From Pseudarthrobacter sp. NamE5 (lineage in GTDB: Bacteria; Actinomycetota; Actinomycetes; Actinomycetales; Micrococcaceae), in the NCBI RefSeq assembly GCF_005796225.1, contig NZ_VAHO01000001.1, forward strand, positions 1 to 64,000: a stretch of DNA of 64,000 bases, given 5' to 3'. Of this stretch, positions 34,239 through 43,908 are shown piece after piece (the stretch's first letter is position 1; every line of letters starts with the position of its first letter). Under the pieces are notes generated by a model. The model was given only the letters and a program-made list of their open reading frames with translations, did not search any database and had not been told where the DNA came from. The position numbers were made by a program, and so were the translations under genes.

Positions 34239-34822
34239 GGTAATGCTCCTGGGGTAATGGGGGTGCGGGCAGTGGACTCAGGGGCGGCAACCGGAAGCGG
34301 GGAGCGGGCGGCAAGGTAGTCGGTGCGGCTGCAAAAGCTGAGGAGCGCTTCCTTGTCCGGAAGGGTTACGATGCCGGCAGGCCGGAAGCCGAACCGTTGG
34401 TTGAGGACATGGATTTTGGTGTTCCGCGCATCGGGCTCCACCACGATGCGCTGCACCCCGGGCTCGGTGAACAGCCTGGCCAGGACGGCGTCCATCACCG
34501 CCGCCGTGTAGCCAGGTTCAGGCCCTGACGACGGCGGCGCCACCAGCAGGTGCATGCCCCGGTCGCCCGGCTGGACCGGATAGACCGCAGCCAGCGGCGA
34601 GGACCCGGGAAGGTACTCCTCCATCAGGAAGGCGGGGACGCCGCCGTCGAGCCCCAGGAGGGCGTGGTGGTGCCCGCTGGCCTGGATCTTGGCGTACTCC
34701 GCCATGACGTCGTCAACGCCCCCGCCGAGCATGCCCCAAAACGAGGCGTACGGCTGGGTCACCCAGCCGTGCAGGAGCGCCGCGTCAGCCACGGGGTCCA
34801 GGCAGCGGAACGTAAACCTCAT
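34235..34822 (-). CDS. desC: Siderophore acyltransferase, GNAT type (DesC-like)
   Basis: A 195-residue acyltransferase of the IucB/RhbD/DesC type (Acetyltransf_8). The start [20 protein letters not shown] with WGMLGGG is typical, and the acyl-CoA-binding half has MHLLVAPP, then [20 protein letters not shown] and RFGFRPAG. In the desferrioxamine pathway it acylates the N-hydroxylated diamine with succinyl- or acetyl-CoA. It overlaps the hydroxylase upstream and the synthetase downstream by four bases each, implying translational coupling. Confidence 0.92.
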   Translation of the reverse strand: MRFTFRCLDPVADAALLHGWVTQPYASFWGMLGGGVDDVMAEYAKIQASGHHHALLGLDGGVPAFLMEEYLPGSSPLAAVYPVQPGDRGMHLLVAPPSSGPEPGYTAAVMDAVLARLFTEPGVQRIVVEPDARNTKIHVLNQRFGFRPAGIVTLPDKEALLSFCSRTDYLAARSPLPVAAPESTARTPITPGALP

Positions 34823-36177
34823 GCCAGCACCTCCGCCGCAACGTCCTGAGGCACCGCCGCGCCGGCCGGGGAGCCAAACTGCTGGAACGCGATGCTGCGC
34901 TCCACCGGGTACACCTCATGCCCGATGATCTCCCGGAGGATGCACGAGTTGCGGTAGGCGCCCATTCCCAGGTCCGGGGTGACAAAGCCGTGGGTGTGGA
35001 GTTCTGCATTCTGGACGAAGATCTCACCCGGCTCAATCCCGGTGCTGTAGTTCCGGTCCACGGCGAACCTGCCTGCACTGTCCCGGGCGATCCGGTGCTC
35101 AATGCTTGCCAGGAAGCCGGGCTCCCGGTATCCGTACCCGGTGGCAAGCACCACCGCCTCACTGTCCAGCGTGTAGGACGTACCCTGTTCCCCGTGCTGC
35201 AGGTAAAGCCTGTGGGTCCCGGCGGCGGCGTCCCATTGGGCGGCTGTCAGCGTCGAGTGGGTCAGCAGCCGGGTGTCCACCATGCCGGTAAGGCCCTTGG
35301 CGTAGAGGAGGTCGTAGGTGGCATTGATGAGGTCGGAGTTGATGCCCTTGTAAAGGTTCTTCTGGGTCTTGTTGAGGTGGTCCCGCTGGTGCTGGGGAAG
35401 GCCGTGGAAGTAGTCCACGTACTCCGGCGAGGTCATCTCAAGGGTCAGTTTGGTGTACTCAAGCGGGAAGAACCGGCCCGAGCGGGTGACCCAGTTCAGC
35501 CGGTAGCCGTAGTGGTCCGCTTCCTGGAGCAGGTCATAGTAAATCTCGGCCGCGCTCTGGCCGCTGCCCAGGATGGTGATGCTGGGCTGTTGCTGCAGCT
35601 CGGCTTTGCGCCCCAGGTAGTCAGCGTTGTGGAGCACCACTCCCCCGCGGCCGGCGGCTGATTCTGCCGCTATGTCGGCTGCCGCCTCCGGGATGTACGG
35701 GGACGTGCCGGTGCCCAGCACCAGCCGCCGGGCGTAAAGCACCCCGGGCCCCTGCGGACCTGCAACTGTCAGCCTGTACACGCCGTCGTCGTACCTTGTT
35801 TCCACCACAGCTGTGCCAAAACGGATGGAAGACAGCTGTCCTGCCACCCACTGGCAGTACTGGTTGTACTCTGCGCGCAGGGGGTAGAAGTTTTCCCGGA
35901 TGTAGAAGCGGTACAGCCGCCCGGTCTCCTTGAGAAAGTTCAGGAACGAGTATGGGGAGGTGGGGTCCGCCAGCGTGACCAGATCCGCCATGAAGGGCAC
36001 CTGCAGGTGGGCGGGCTCCAGCATCATTCCCGGGTGCCAGTCGAAGGATTCGCGCTGTTCCAGGAAAATGCCGTCCAAGCCCCGGACCGGGTCCGCCAAC
36101 GCGGCGAGGCCAAGGTTGAAGGGCCCGACGCCGACGGCCGCGAAGTCGTGGATCCTGCCGGAGCAGGAGGTGCTCAT
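34819..36177 (-). CDS. desB: Lysine/ornithine/diamine N-hydroxylase (DesB-like)
   Basis: A 452-residue flavin monooxygenase of the IucD/SidA/DesB family. The FAD motif [16 protein letters not shown], the substrate region [20 protein letters not shown], the NADPH motif [18 protein letters not shown] and the late ATGYGYREP motif are all present. It hydroxylates the terminal amine of the diamine made by the upstream decarboxylase, the step that creates the hydroxamate iron ligand. It overlaps the decarboxylase by ATGA and the acyltransferase by four bases. Confidence 0.94.
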   Translation of the reverse strand: MSTSCSGRIHDFAAVGVGPFNLGLAALADPVRGLDGIFLEQRESFDWHPGMMLEPAHLQVPFMADLVTLADPTSPYSFLNFLKETGRLYRFYIRENFYPLRAEYNQYCQWVAGQLSSIRFGTAVVETRYDDGVYRLTVAGPQGPGVLYARRLVLGTGTSPYIPEAAADIAAESAAGRGGVVLHNADYLGRKAELQQQPSITILGSGQSAAEIYYDLLQEADHYGYRLNWVTRSGRFFPLEYTKLTLEMTSPEYVDYFHGLPQHQRDHLNKTQKNLYKGINSDLINATYDLLYAKGLTGMVDTRLLTHSTLTAAQWDAAAGTHRLYLQHGEQGTSYTLDSEAVVLATGYGYREPGFLASIEHRIARDSAGRFAVDRNYSTGIEPGEIFVQNAELHTHGFVTPDLGMGAYRNSCILREIIGHEVYPVERSIAFQQFGSPAGAAVPQDVAAEVLA

Positions 36178-37844
36178 GCCGGCACCTCGCTCTGCAGCAG
36201 CCCTGCACCGGTGCGGCGCAGGAGGCCGATGATCCCGGCGATGTCCTGGAGGGTTGCCTCGGCGTTGAGGAGGGTGAGTTTGAGGTAGTGCCGTCCGGTG
36301 ACCTTTGTGCCGGCAACCACCGCCTCACCGGAGGCAAAAACGGCGGCGCGGATGGACTGGTTAAGGGTGTCCGCCGCGTCCTCGGAAAGCCGTTCACGGC
36401 CTTCCAACAACGGGCGGTACCGGAACACCAGGGTGCTTAGTTGTGGCGGTGCGGCGAGCTCGAAATCGTCGTCAGCGGCCAGGAGCGCGCCCACGCGGGC
36501 GGCAAGGTCGATTGCTTCATCGAACAGCGCTCCAATGGCGTCAGCGCCCATGATGCGGAGGGTGAGCCACAGCTTAAGGGCGTCGAAGCGGCGGGTAGTC
36601 TGAATGCTTTTGTCCACCTGGTTCGGAATCTCGGCCAGGGCCGCACTTTCCGGGTTGAGGTACTCCGCGTAGTAGGTGATGTGCCGGAGCATGGCAGACT
36701 CCCGCACCAAAAGGGCGCTGGAGCTGACCGGCTGGAAAAACGTTTTGTGGAAGTCGACCGTAACGGAGTCCGCCAGGTGCGTGCCGTCCAGCAGGTGCTG
36801 GTACCGCCCGGAAACCATCAGCCCGCCACCGTACGCGGCGTCTACGTGGAACCAGGCACCGTGGGCCCGTGCCAGGGCGGCGAGGTCGGCGAGCGGGTCC
36901 ACCGCGCCAAAATCGGTGGTGCCGGCGGTTGCCACCACCGCCATCGCCGTCAGGCCGGTCTGTTGTGCTTCTGCCAGCGCCGCGGCGAGGGCAGCGGGAT
37001 CCATCCTGTGGTCCGCTGTGCAGGGAATGAGAACGACGGCGTCAAACCCGAGGCCGAGTATCGATGCCGACTTCCGGATGCTGAAGTGGCTGTCCTCCGA
37101 TGTGAAAATACGGAGGTTCTCCAGGAGCGCCGGGAGCCGGAGGCCGCCGCGGGTTGGGTCCTGACGGAGGCTGGCCACGGCGTGGTTGCGGGCAATCAAC
37201 AGCGCCTGAAGGTTGGACTGGCTCCCGCCGGAGGTGAAGATGCCGTCCGCGCTGCCGCCGAGGTGCAGCTTCTGCGCCGCCCACTCAATGAGCCGGCGTT
37301 CGATCATGGTGGCGCCGACGCTCTGGTCCCACGTGTCCAGGGAGGAGTTCACGGCGGACAGGACGGCTTCACCCACCAAGGCGGGAATCACCACCGGGCA
37401 ATTCAGGTGGGCCGCGTACTTGGGGTCATGGAAGTAGACAGCGTCGCGCAGGTACACCTCCTCAAGTTCCTGCAGTGCGGCAGCCGTATCCGGCAGTGGC
37501 GTTTCCAGGTCCACCGCGCCTACACGTTCAAGCATTTCGGCAGGTTCGACGCCGGTGAAGGGCCGGCTTGTCCGCTCCAGCTTGGTGGCAACGGCCGTAA
37601 CACCCTGCAGCACCTGCGCCACGTAGCGTGCCGAGTTGCGCGCATTGAAGAGGTGGTTAGTGGCCGAGAGCGCCAGTTCCACCCGGGAACCGAAGTCGTT
37701 GGCCGGAAGGTCCTCGGTCAGCATTTCCCGGCCTCGCAGTCCCTGCGCCTGCTGCTCCTGCGCTGACGGTTGCTGGTCCGCCCCTCCGGGTGCGGGGTGC
37801 GGGTGGTCCACGGGTAACTGGTCAAGGCGGGGCATCAAGGGCAC
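36174..37844 (-). CDS. desA: PLP-dependent decarboxylase of siderophore synthesis (DesA-like)
   Basis: A 556-residue group II pyridoxal-phosphate decarboxylase. Motifs are [31 protein letters not shown] (Asp to the pyridine nitrogen) and [20 protein letters not shown] (His-Lys, the PLP lysine). In Streptomyces DesA decarboxylates lysine to cadaverine; relatives make diaminopropane from diaminobutyrate, so the exact substrate is open. GTG 37844 has AAGGA six bases upstream; ATG 37835 is an alternative. The frame continues to 37955, but that would run across the promoter and iron box. Confidence 0.93.
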   Translation of the reverse strand: MPLMPRLDQLPVDHPHPAPGGADQQPSAQEQQAQGLRGREMLTEDLPANDFGSRVELALSATNHLFNARNSARYVAQVLQGVTAVATKLERTSRPFTGVEPAEMLERVGAVDLETPLPDTAAALQELEEVYLRDAVYFHDPKYAAHLNCPVVIPALVGEAVLSAVNSSLDTWDQSVGATMIERRLIEWAAQKLHLGGSADGIFTSGGSQSNLQALLIARNHAVASLRQDPTRGGLRLPALLENLRIFTSEDSHFSIRKSASILGLGFDAVVLIPCTADHRMDPAALAAALAEAQQTGLTAMAVVATAGTTDFGAVDPLADLAALARAHGAWFHVDAAYGGGLMVSGRYQHLLDGTHLADSVTVDFHKTFFQPVSSSALLVRESAMLRHITYYAEYLNPESAALAEIPNQVDKSIQTTRRFDALKLWLTLRIMGADAIGALFDEAIDLAARVGALLAADDDFELAAPPQLSTLVFRYRPLLEGRERLSEDAADTLNQSIRAAVFASGEAVVAGTKVTGRHYLKLTLLNAEATLQDIAGIIGLLRRTGAGLLQSEVPA

Positions 37845-37873
37845 TGGTCTTCCTTCAGTCGACAGACAATTAC

Positions 37874-37892
37874 AAAGGCAAGCCTTACTTAG
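37874..37892. promoter_or_regulatory. Iron box (DtxR/IdeR type) of the siderophore operon
   Basis: AAAGGCAAGCCTTACTTAG matches the actinobacterial iron-repressor consensus TTAGGTAAGCCTTACCTAA at 14 of 19 positions, with an intact central AAGCCTTAC. It lies 30 bases upstream of the decarboxylase start and covers the -10 box, so iron-loaded repressor would block transcription. The repressor gene is not in the window. Confidence 0.75.
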
Positions 37893-37909
37893 GTGACCCT
37901 TTTCGTCAA
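37882..37909 (-). promoter_or_regulatory. Promoter of the siderophore operon
   Basis: On the minus strand TTGACG (37904-37909) is followed after 16 bases by TAAGGC (37882-37887). The -10 is weak, as is common for regulated promoters, and sits inside the iron box. Confidence 0.5.
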
Positions 37910-38112
37910 ACTTTTGTGATGTATTACTGTCGAAGCCCGGCATTGCCTGACCCACGCCCCTATTTGGGCGTCATTGACTGGGAGCTGAGAGTCTCGTACT
38001 GCCCTGCATCAGTTCGGGCCGCCAGGAAAATCACATGGCAAGACGGCTCGCCTTACTGGCGCTAGGGTGGGCATACGGCGGCCACGGGGGCAGCATTCCA
38101 TCAGGGGGAAGC

Positions 38113-38454
38113 ATGGATCAGGGACAAGCAGGCGTGATCGGGTTTCGGGAAGTGGACCAGGACGGAAATCCCATCAGCGACTATGGGGCTGATTCCGGCG
38201 ATACGAGCAGCAGGGGCATCGGCATGGCCGTCAACCCGTTCATTGCCGCACTCTGGCTCCTGGCCGCCCTGCTCATCGGCGGAGGCGGCTGGATTTTCAT
38301 CAACGCAGACCTCATGGTGGGGCCGGCGGCGAACGGGATGCCGGCGCCTTTCCTGCTGTTTACGCTTGCCCCTTACCTAATGTTCGCCGGCTTCGCCGCG
38401 CTCATCTCCCTGCTCTTATGGCACGCCCTGCAGTGGCAGCGCCGGCATGGATAG
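38113..38454 (+). CDS. Small two-helix membrane protein
   Basis: A 113-residue protein with a hydrophilic N-terminus (GFREVDQDGNPISDYGADSG) and two membrane segments (PFIAALWLLAALLIGGGGW and FLLFTLAPYLMFAGFAALIS). Function unknown. ATG 38113 has GGGGGAAG just before it; an in-frame ATG at 38035 also has a usable site (AGGA seven bases before) and would add 26 residues, so the start is not certain. It is divergent from the siderophore operon across a 270-bp spacer that holds the iron box, but a link to iron is not shown. Confidence 0.65.
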   Translation: MDQGQAGVIGFREVDQDGNPISDYGADSGDTSSRGIGMAVNPFIAALWLLAALLIGGGGWIFINADLMVGPAANGMPAPFLLFTLAPYLMFAGFAALISLLLWHALQWQRRHG

Positions 38455-38544
38455 GCAAAGGCTCCCAGCCCGAGCGCTGGGCACTAGCGGCGCGTGGCGT
38501 GGAGCAGCGGCGTGCCTTGGGTCACAATCGATTTGCCCAACTAA

Positions 38545-38563
38545 TAGTAAGCATGCTTAGGTA
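38545..38563. promoter_or_regulatory. Stress-type palindrome upstream of small cysteine protein
   Basis: TAGTAAGCATGCTTAGGTA contains the perfect palindrome TAAGCATGCTTA (38548-38559). It lies 85-103 bases upstream of the gene at 38648. A GGGGTAA sequence at 38566-38572 follows and resembles the -10 element of SigB/SigF-type stress sigma factors. Confidence 0.5.
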
Positions 38564-38647
38564 ATGGGGTAAATGAACCTCCGCAAGCAGTTCGCGGCGG
38601 GACCGCCAACGCCGGCAGTTCCGTGAAGAAGCTCAAGGATGACCATC

Positions 38648-38962
38648 ATGACCACAGGAACAGCAGATCAGTTGACGGTGCCCGGGGAGCCCGCCGCTGC
38701 AGAAGTGGAAACTCCTCTCAGCGCCACCCGGCCCGCGGACATGGGGCTGCTGCTCACCCTCGACTCCCGCATGCACTGCCGGGCGCCCATGCAACTGGTG
38801 GATCCCGGGGAACTGCCGGTCCGGCAGCCTGTCTACGTGGACGGAACAACCGTGCTCCCGGTAAGCGTCGGCGCGGGGTCGGAACACGTGGAGACCTACC
38901 GCTGCGCGTGCGGTTTCACTATCGATGCTCCAGTCCTGGCCGAGCACGCTCTCGCCAGCTGA
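38648..38962 (+). CDS. Small cysteine-containing hypothetical protein
   Basis: A 104-residue soluble protein with three cysteines placed as C (in RMHCRAPM) and C-A-C (in ETYRCACGFTID), a spacing that could bind a metal such as zinc or act in redox chemistry. No family was recognised. ATG 38648 has AAGGA eight bases upstream, so the ATG nine bases earlier was rejected. Its upstream region carries the clearest single copy of the stress palindrome seen before dps and glsB. Confidence 0.7.
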   Translation: MTTGTADQLTVPGEPAAAEVETPLSATRPADMGLLLTLDSRMHCRAPMQLVDPGELPVRQPVYVDGTTVLPVSVGAGSEHVETYRCACGFTIDAPVLAEHALAS

Positions 38963-39044
38963 CCCGGGCCGGCTGACTCGGGCCACCTAACCGGACCACC
39001 TGACCGAGGGCAGCTCGGGCTACCGGGCCCCGGCGCTGGAAGCC

Positions 39045-40019
39045 CTATCGGGCCGGGACCGCCGTGGTCCCGGCCCTTGCCAACTCCACAGCCTGCCGGG
39101 TGTCTTCCAGCACAAGGTCGGCGTTAATGGCCGCAGCCGCTTTCAGTCCAGCGGCAGCCGCCGTCATGACCTGCGCCGAGACGTCGGTTGCATTGCCCGC
39201 GGCCCACACTCCTGGACACTGCGTCAAGCCGCTCTCATCGGTCTGAAGGCGGGTACCCGGACCCTCCTCAAGGTCCTCCGGTTCCAGGCCCAGGGTCTGC
39301 AGCATGTTCGCCTTGCTCATCGTTGCGGGGCTGACTGCCAGCACATCCAGCGCCACCACGGACCCGTCGTCGAGGGAAACCCCTGTCAGCCTGTCGTCCT
39401 GAACCACCAGCGCGCTAACCCCGCCATCCACCACTTTGACGGACCGTGCTTCCAGCTGTTCTGCTTCTCCAGCGCTCAGGGTCACCGCGCCGTTGAGCAG
39501 GAGGGTGACGTCCGGGCTCCACTGGCGGAACGTCAAAGCCTGGAGCACTGCGTGGGCACCAGCGGCCAGCAGCCCCACCCGCTGGTTCCGTATCTCGAAG
39601 CCATGGCAGTAGGGGCAGTACAGGACATCCCGGCCCCAGCGTTCAGCCACTCCCGGCAGGTCCGGAAGCTCATCGGTGACTCCGGACGTGATCAGCAGCC
39701 GCCTGGCCGTGCAGGTGGAACCGTCGTCGAGCGTGAGCACGAAGTGGCCGTCGTCCCGCCGTGCGGACTTCACGAAACCTGTCACGGCTGTCCCGCCGAA
39801 CTCCGACAGTTCCTCGCGCCCGGCAGCCAGGAGCTCCTGGGGACTGACTCCTTCACGGCTAAGGAAACCATGCACACCTTGTGCCTTCAGGTTCCGCTGC
39901 CCGCCGGCATCTACTACCAGGACCGACCGCAAAGCCCTGGCCAGGGCCACCCCTGCGCTGAGTCCCGCCGGTCCGCCGCCGATGACAGCGACGTCAAACA
40001 GTTGTTCCTGATATTCCAT
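39045..40019 (-). CDS. FAD-dependent NAD(P) oxidoreductase with CPYC motif (thioredoxin reductase-like)
   Basis: A 324-residue flavoprotein of the thioredoxin-reductase fold. FAD motif VAVIGGGPAGLSAGVALARA; a redox pair in VLYCPYCHGFEIRNQ; C-terminal FAD motif CPGVWAAGNATD. The NADPH motif region is GLLAAGAHAVLQAL, without a canonical GxGxxA, so pyridine-nucleotide binding may differ. Relatives include low-molecular-weight thiol or thiol-oxidising reductases; it is not a standard TrxB. ATG 40019 has GGAAGGA upstream. No thioredoxin gene adjoins it. Confidence 0.9.
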   Translation of the reverse strand: MEYQEQLFDVAVIGGGPAGLSAGVALARALRSVLVVDAGGQRNLKAQGVHGFLSREGVSPQELLAAGREELSEFGGTAVTGFVKSARRDDGHFVLTLDDGSTCTARRLLITSGVTDELPDLPGVAERWGRDVLYCPYCHGFEIRNQRVGLLAAGAHAVLQALTFRQWSPDVTLLLNGAVTLSAGEAEQLEARSVKVVDGGVSALVVQDDRLTGVSLDDGSVVALDVLAVSPATMSKANMLQTLGLEPEDLEEGPGTRLQTDESGLTQCPGVWAAGNATDVSAQVMTAAAAGLKAAAAINADLVLEDTRQAVELARAGTTAVPAR

Positions 40020-40214
40020 CCGGGATGTCCTTCCGGGAGTGCGCTCCAGGCAATGAGCCGGCGCTTGTCAACAGCGTGCGCCCACTGCAGGGCTGCGCTC
40101 ATAAGAAAGTACCCGGTCCAGCGGCGCTGTAACGCCCAGGCCCGGGTTGTCCGGTCCTCATGGAGGAATTCGATTCTGGAAGTTCAGGTGGGATCCCCGG
40201 CTTTCCGGAAAGGC

Positions 40215-40544
40215 TCAGCTGTCCGGCCAGTCTACGCACTGCCCATAGACCTCATGCTTGCGGAGGTAGCCGGCTATGAACGGGCAATGTGGAATGATCC
40301 GTTTCCCGGCGGCCACCACATCGTCCAGCGCAAAATGGGCCAGCACCCTGCCCAGCCCCTGCCCCTCGAATCCCTCAGCGGTTTCGGTATGGGTGAAGTC
40401 GATGTGGCCGGGCAGGTCCCGGTAGAAGGACTGGACGGCCAGCTTATCGCCAACGTGCAGCTCATAGCGGTGCTTCGCATCGTTGCGCCGCACCGAGACA
40501 TCGGGGGCGAACTTATCCTCGGTGGATATCGTGTTCTCGGTCAT
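40215..40544 (-). CDS. GNAT family N-acetyltransferase (YidJ-like, small)
   Basis: A 109-residue single-domain acetyltransferase of the short YjdJ/NATD1-like class. The acetyl-CoA loop is EGQGLGRVLAHFALDDVVAA, preceded by the beta strand IDFTHTETAEGFEG; the end KRIIPHCPFIAGYLRKH is characteristic of this group. Substrate is unknown. It is followed at once by the broken acyltransferase gene on the same strand. Confidence 0.88.
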   Translation of the reverse strand: MTENTISTEDKFAPDVSVRRNDAKHRYELHVGDKLAVQSFYRDLPGHIDFTHTETAEGFEGQGLGRVLAHFALDDVVAAGKRIIPHCPFIAGYLRKHEVYGQCVDWPDS

Positions 40545-40559
40545 GGTTCGACACTGGCA

Positions 40560-41425
40560 CTACTTGAGTCCGCTGGCAATGCCCCAGCCCCCGCTGCCGT
40601 GATTGGACCTCGGACTGGACCATGGCCGGGCGATGCCGCGCACCCCGTGCAGCAGCACCAGCGCCAGCCAGAAGCAGGCGGCTCCGGCCCCCAGCACCCC
40701 CGGCGTCACCCGTTGACTGCCGCTCCCACCACGGGGATGAAAACAACCACGACGGCGGCGGCCACCGCAGGCGTGGAACGACGGCGGGTGGCGAGTGATG
40801 TCGCCGGGCGATCCTCAAGGCGGCCAAAGGCCGCAACGATGGGCAGCAGCAAGAGGACCAGTGCCAGCAGGACGAAGGGCCTTGCCCACCACCACCCGGC
40901 GGTTCCGGAAGCGGGCTGGGGGATGGGCGTGAGAAGAAGCAGCCCCGACATGCCCACCAGCAGGGGAAGGTGCCACAGGTAGATCGTCAATGAGCGGCCG
41001 CCGGCCGTCGGCAGCAAGGAAACCCAGCTGCTGTACCGCACACCACAGGAAGACCAGGTTGGCATAGGCGAGCCAAGGCAGGGTCGCCCGCAGGCAATCC
41101 ACCGCCACCACCAGGGCAGCGAGCACCCCCAGTGCGAGCCACGGGTTCCGGGCGTGGAAGGCGGCCAAGAGCGGGATGTTCAGCTGGGCTGCCAGGTACG
41201 CCGCGAGGAACCAAAGCGGCATGGCGGCTCCGGACGCCATCAGCTGGACCACCTGGGGGTGCACGCCCAGTACGCCGGCCGCCTACAGTCCGAGGAACAT
41301 GGCCGCCAGCAGCGCGGCACCACCACCAGCACCAGGCAGATGAACCGGACAAGGTCCAGGACCGGGTCGCGGCTGCCTGCCGCGCCGGACTGCGGGCTGG
41401 CCCTCTGCTCCCTTACGCCGCTCAC
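40560..41425 (-). pseudogene. Broken acyltransferase-3 family membrane gene
   Basis: Pieces of one acyltransferase family protein appear in succession on the minus strand but in alternating frames. They are the start (DPVLDLVRFICLVLVVV, to about 41320), AAMFLGL-stop-AAGVLGVHPQVV with an in-frame TAG at 41283-41285, the piece PLWFLAAYLAAQLNIPLLAA to about 41000, then LTIYLWHLPLLVGMSGLLLL to 40706, and finally GAGAACFWLALVLLHGVRGI to a TAG at 40560-40562. At least three frameshifts and one stop are needed. The intact gene would be a multi-pass O-acyltransferase. True decay or sequencing error cannot be told apart here. Confidence 0.75.
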
Positions 41426-41483
41426 CTTGGCACCTACCGGAAGGTTGTCCCTGCTGACAGCACTATTGTGCGCCCGGGTCGCC

Positions 41484-42350
41484 CTAGCGGGACAGCGTGG
41501 CCAGCGTGGTGGCCGCGAACCCGCGGGCGGTGCTGTTCCAGCGACCCAGGAGCGCCTGCAGGTTTTCGCCGTCCGCCCGGTGCGCCGGAAGCTGTTCCTG
41601 CAGCGTGGCCAGAACGCCGGTGCGCAGCTCGGTGTTGAAGTTGACCTTGCCCACGTTCATGGACGCGGCCTTCACCAGCTCCTCGGCGGGGATTCCGGAG
41701 GCTCCGTGCAGGACCAGCGGAAGGTGCGTGCGCACGGCGATGTCCTGCAGCACGTCCCAGCGCAGCTGCGGCTCGCCCTTGTACTTGCCGTGGACGTTCC
41801 CGACGGCGACTGCCAGCAGTTGCGCGCCGGTGCGGGCCACGAAGTCCTCCACCAGGGCGGAGTCCGTCAGGCCGGCCACGGCTGCCCCTGGCGTCTCAGT
41901 GCCGGGAATGTCCGTACCGAAGGCGCGGTCTTCATCTCCGGGCAGTCCTCCAAGTTCCGCTTCGAGCACGACGTCGGGACCCAACAGTGCGCGCGCCGAG
42001 GCAACGAGCGCAATGTTGTCCTCGTAAGGAAGGGACGAACCGTCGGCGAGGACGGAATCCGCCCCCGTTGCAACGGCGTCGGCCATCACTTCCAGATCAG
42101 TTGCGTGGTCCAGCTGCACCGCGACGGGCACCGACGCCGCATCCGCAAGGCCGCGGAGCGCTGCGATGAGACGCAGGCCGCTGGAGGTGGCGGCGGTCTT
42201 GGGTGCCACCAGCAGGATGACGCCGCGGCCTGATTCCTCGGCAGCGCCCACTACCGCCAGCGCAGTGGTGAAGTCGTAGCAGGTGAAGGCAGGGACCGCG
42301 GACCCGTGCTGCAGGGCGGAGGTAACCAGGTGGTCGAGTCGGGTGCGCAT
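41484..42350 (-). CDS. Class II fructose-bisphosphate aldolase family protein
   Basis: A 288-residue zinc-dependent TIM-barrel aldolase of the FbaA/GatY/KbaY family. Visible motifs are AVPAFTCYDFTTALAVVGAA, VAVQLDHATDLEVMADAV (a zinc His), VLEAELGGLPGDED, VAVGNVHGKYKGEP and LVLHGASGIPAEEL (further metal His). It is the last gene of the acid-sugar cluster and shares one base with the GntP permease (TGATG). In this setting it probably acts on the phosphorylated keto-acid made by the kinase and yields dihydroxyacetone phosphate, rather than serving glycolysis. Confidence 0.9.
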   Translation of the reverse strand: MRTRLDHLVTSALQHGSAVPAFTCYDFTTALAVVGAAEESGRGVILLVAPKTAATSSGLRLIAALRGLADAASVPVAVQLDHATDLEVMADAVATGADSVLADGSSLPYEDNIALVASARALLGPDVVLEAELGGLPGDEDRAFGTDIPGTETPGAAVAGLTDSALVEDFVARTGAQLLAVAVGNVHGKYKGEPQLRWDVLQDIAVRTHLPLVLHGASGIPAEELVKAASMNVGKVNFNTELRTGVLATLQEQLPAHRADGENLQALLGRWNSTARGFAATTLATLSR

Positions 42351-43768
42351 CAGACGCCCAGGCCTCCCACGAGGGCCCAGACCAGGAGCGTCAGCGCGAA
42401 GCCGGCCAGGCCCAGGATGGTGGTCAGCACCGTCCAGGTCTTCAGGCCGTCGGCCACCGAGAGGCCGAGGTAGCGGGTGACAATCCAGAAGCCGGAGTCG
42501 TTCACGTGGCTGAGGCCGAAGGCACCGAAGCCGATGGCGACGAGGATCAGCGCGGTCTGGATCGGTGAGTACCCGCCGTCAGCCACTGATGCTGCCAGCA
42601 GCCCGGAAGTGGTGATGATGGCTACGGTGGCCGAACCCTGTGAGGCACGCAGGATGGCAGCCAGGACGAAGGCCATCACGATGACCGGAAGGCCTGCGGT
42701 CTGCAGCCCCTCCGCAAGCGCCTTGCCAATGCCGGATACGGTGAGCACCTTGCCGAAGACGCCGCCGGCGCCGGTAACCAGGATGACGATGGCGGTGGGG
42801 GCGAGTGCCGAGTCCATGACTTCACCGGTGTGCTGTGAGGACCAGCCGCGGCGGATACCCAGGAAGTAGTAGGCGAGGCCAAGTGCTGTGAGAAGTGCGA
42901 TGAGCGGTGCGCCGATGAAGGCAGCGAGCTGGGCCGGGAATGAATCCTTGGGCAGGATGACTGCGCCGACGGTGCCCACCATGATCATCAGGATGGGCAG
43001 GACGATCAGTGTGATGATCATGGCCGGGCTGGGTGCGGTCTTGACCTGGTTCTTGACGGCAACCTTGGAGGTGCCCTGGGCGGCTTCCTGTTCCACCTGC
43101 GAGTTGCCGGTTCCGAACAGCCGGAACTGCTCGGCGGTGGCGGGCAGCATGGCGATTTCTCGGCGGTTCAGCTTGCGGGCGACGAAGTAGCCGAGGACAC
43201 CGACCGGGATGCAGAGGACCAGGCCCAGGATCGTAGTCCAACCGATGTCCGCGCTGAGGATTCCGGCACCGCCCACCACGCCTGGGTGCGGCGGCACAAC
43301 GACGTGGATTGCCAGCATGATGGCGCCCACGGGCAGGCCGATCTTGACGGGATTGACGCCGGCGGCCTTGGCGAAGCCGTAGATGATGGGGATCAGGATG
43401 ATGAATCCGACGTCAAAGAAGACGGGGATTGCCAACAGGAAGGCGGCAGCGGTGAGGGCGGCGATGACCCGGCGGGGACCGAGCAGTTGGGTGAACTTGC
43501 CGGCGAGCGACTGGGCGCCGCCGGAAATCTCGATCATCTTGCCCAGCATGGCGCCCAGGCCAACCAGGATGGCAACGGAACCGAGGGTTCCGCCCATGCC
43601 TTCAGTCACGGTCTTGATGACGTCCGGCAAAGGGATGCCCGCCACCAGCGCAACGGTGACGCTGACCACGAGCAGTGCGAGGAAGGCGGGAATCTTGAAT
43701 TTGATGACGGCCACAAGCAGCAGGGCGACGCCCGCCGCTGCTATGGCAAGAAGAGCTAATGCGCTCAT
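42350..43768 (-). CDS. GntP family gluconate/sugar-acid permease
   Basis: A 472-residue permease with about 12-14 membrane segments of the GntP family of H+ symporters for gluconate and related hydroxy-acids. Characteristic pieces are ISGGAQSLAGKFTQLLGPRR, VVPPHPGVVGGAG, and the C-terminal half SQGSATVAIITTSGLLA and LSHVNDSGFWIVTRYLGLS. The ATG has a strong ribosome site (AAAGGAG seven bases upstream). In this cluster it is the likely importer of the four-carbon sugar acid. Confidence 0.95.
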   Translation of the reverse strand: MSALALLAIAAAGVALLLVAVIKFKIPAFLALLVVSVTVALVAGIPLPDVIKTVTEGMGGTLGSVAILVGLGAMLGKMIEISGGAQSLAGKFTQLLGPRRVIAALTAAAFLLAIPVFFDVGFIILIPIIYGFAKAAGVNPVKIGLPVGAIMLAIHVVVPPHPGVVGGAGILSADIGWTTILGLVLCIPVGVLGYFVARKLNRREIAMLPATAEQFRLFGTGNSQVEQEAAQGTSKVAVKNQVKTAPSPAMIITLIVLPILMIMVGTVGAVILPKDSFPAQLAAFIGAPLIALLTALGLAYYFLGIRRGWSSQHTGEVMDSALAPTAIVILVTGAGGVFGKVLTVSGIGKALAEGLQTAGLPVIVMAFVLAAILRASQGSATVAIITTSGLLAASVADGGYSPIQTALILVAIGFGAFGLSHVNDSGFWIVTRYLGLSVADGLKTWTVLTTILGLAGFALTLLVWALVGGLGV

Positions 43769-43908
43769 CGTGTGTCTCCTTTGACGTTGCTGGCTAAGCG
43801 TAGCGAGCTGGTTTTCATGAGGGGAATGCGCTTGGGGGGAAACGCTGGGAGGTACGGCGACGGCGGAGGGGGGACCGCCGCCGTCGTACCTTTGAGGGGA
43901 AGTACTTG

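Noticed and set aside
37845..37955. N-terminal extension of the siderophore decarboxylase
   Set aside because: It would cover the iron box and promoter; GTG 37844 has a ribosome site.
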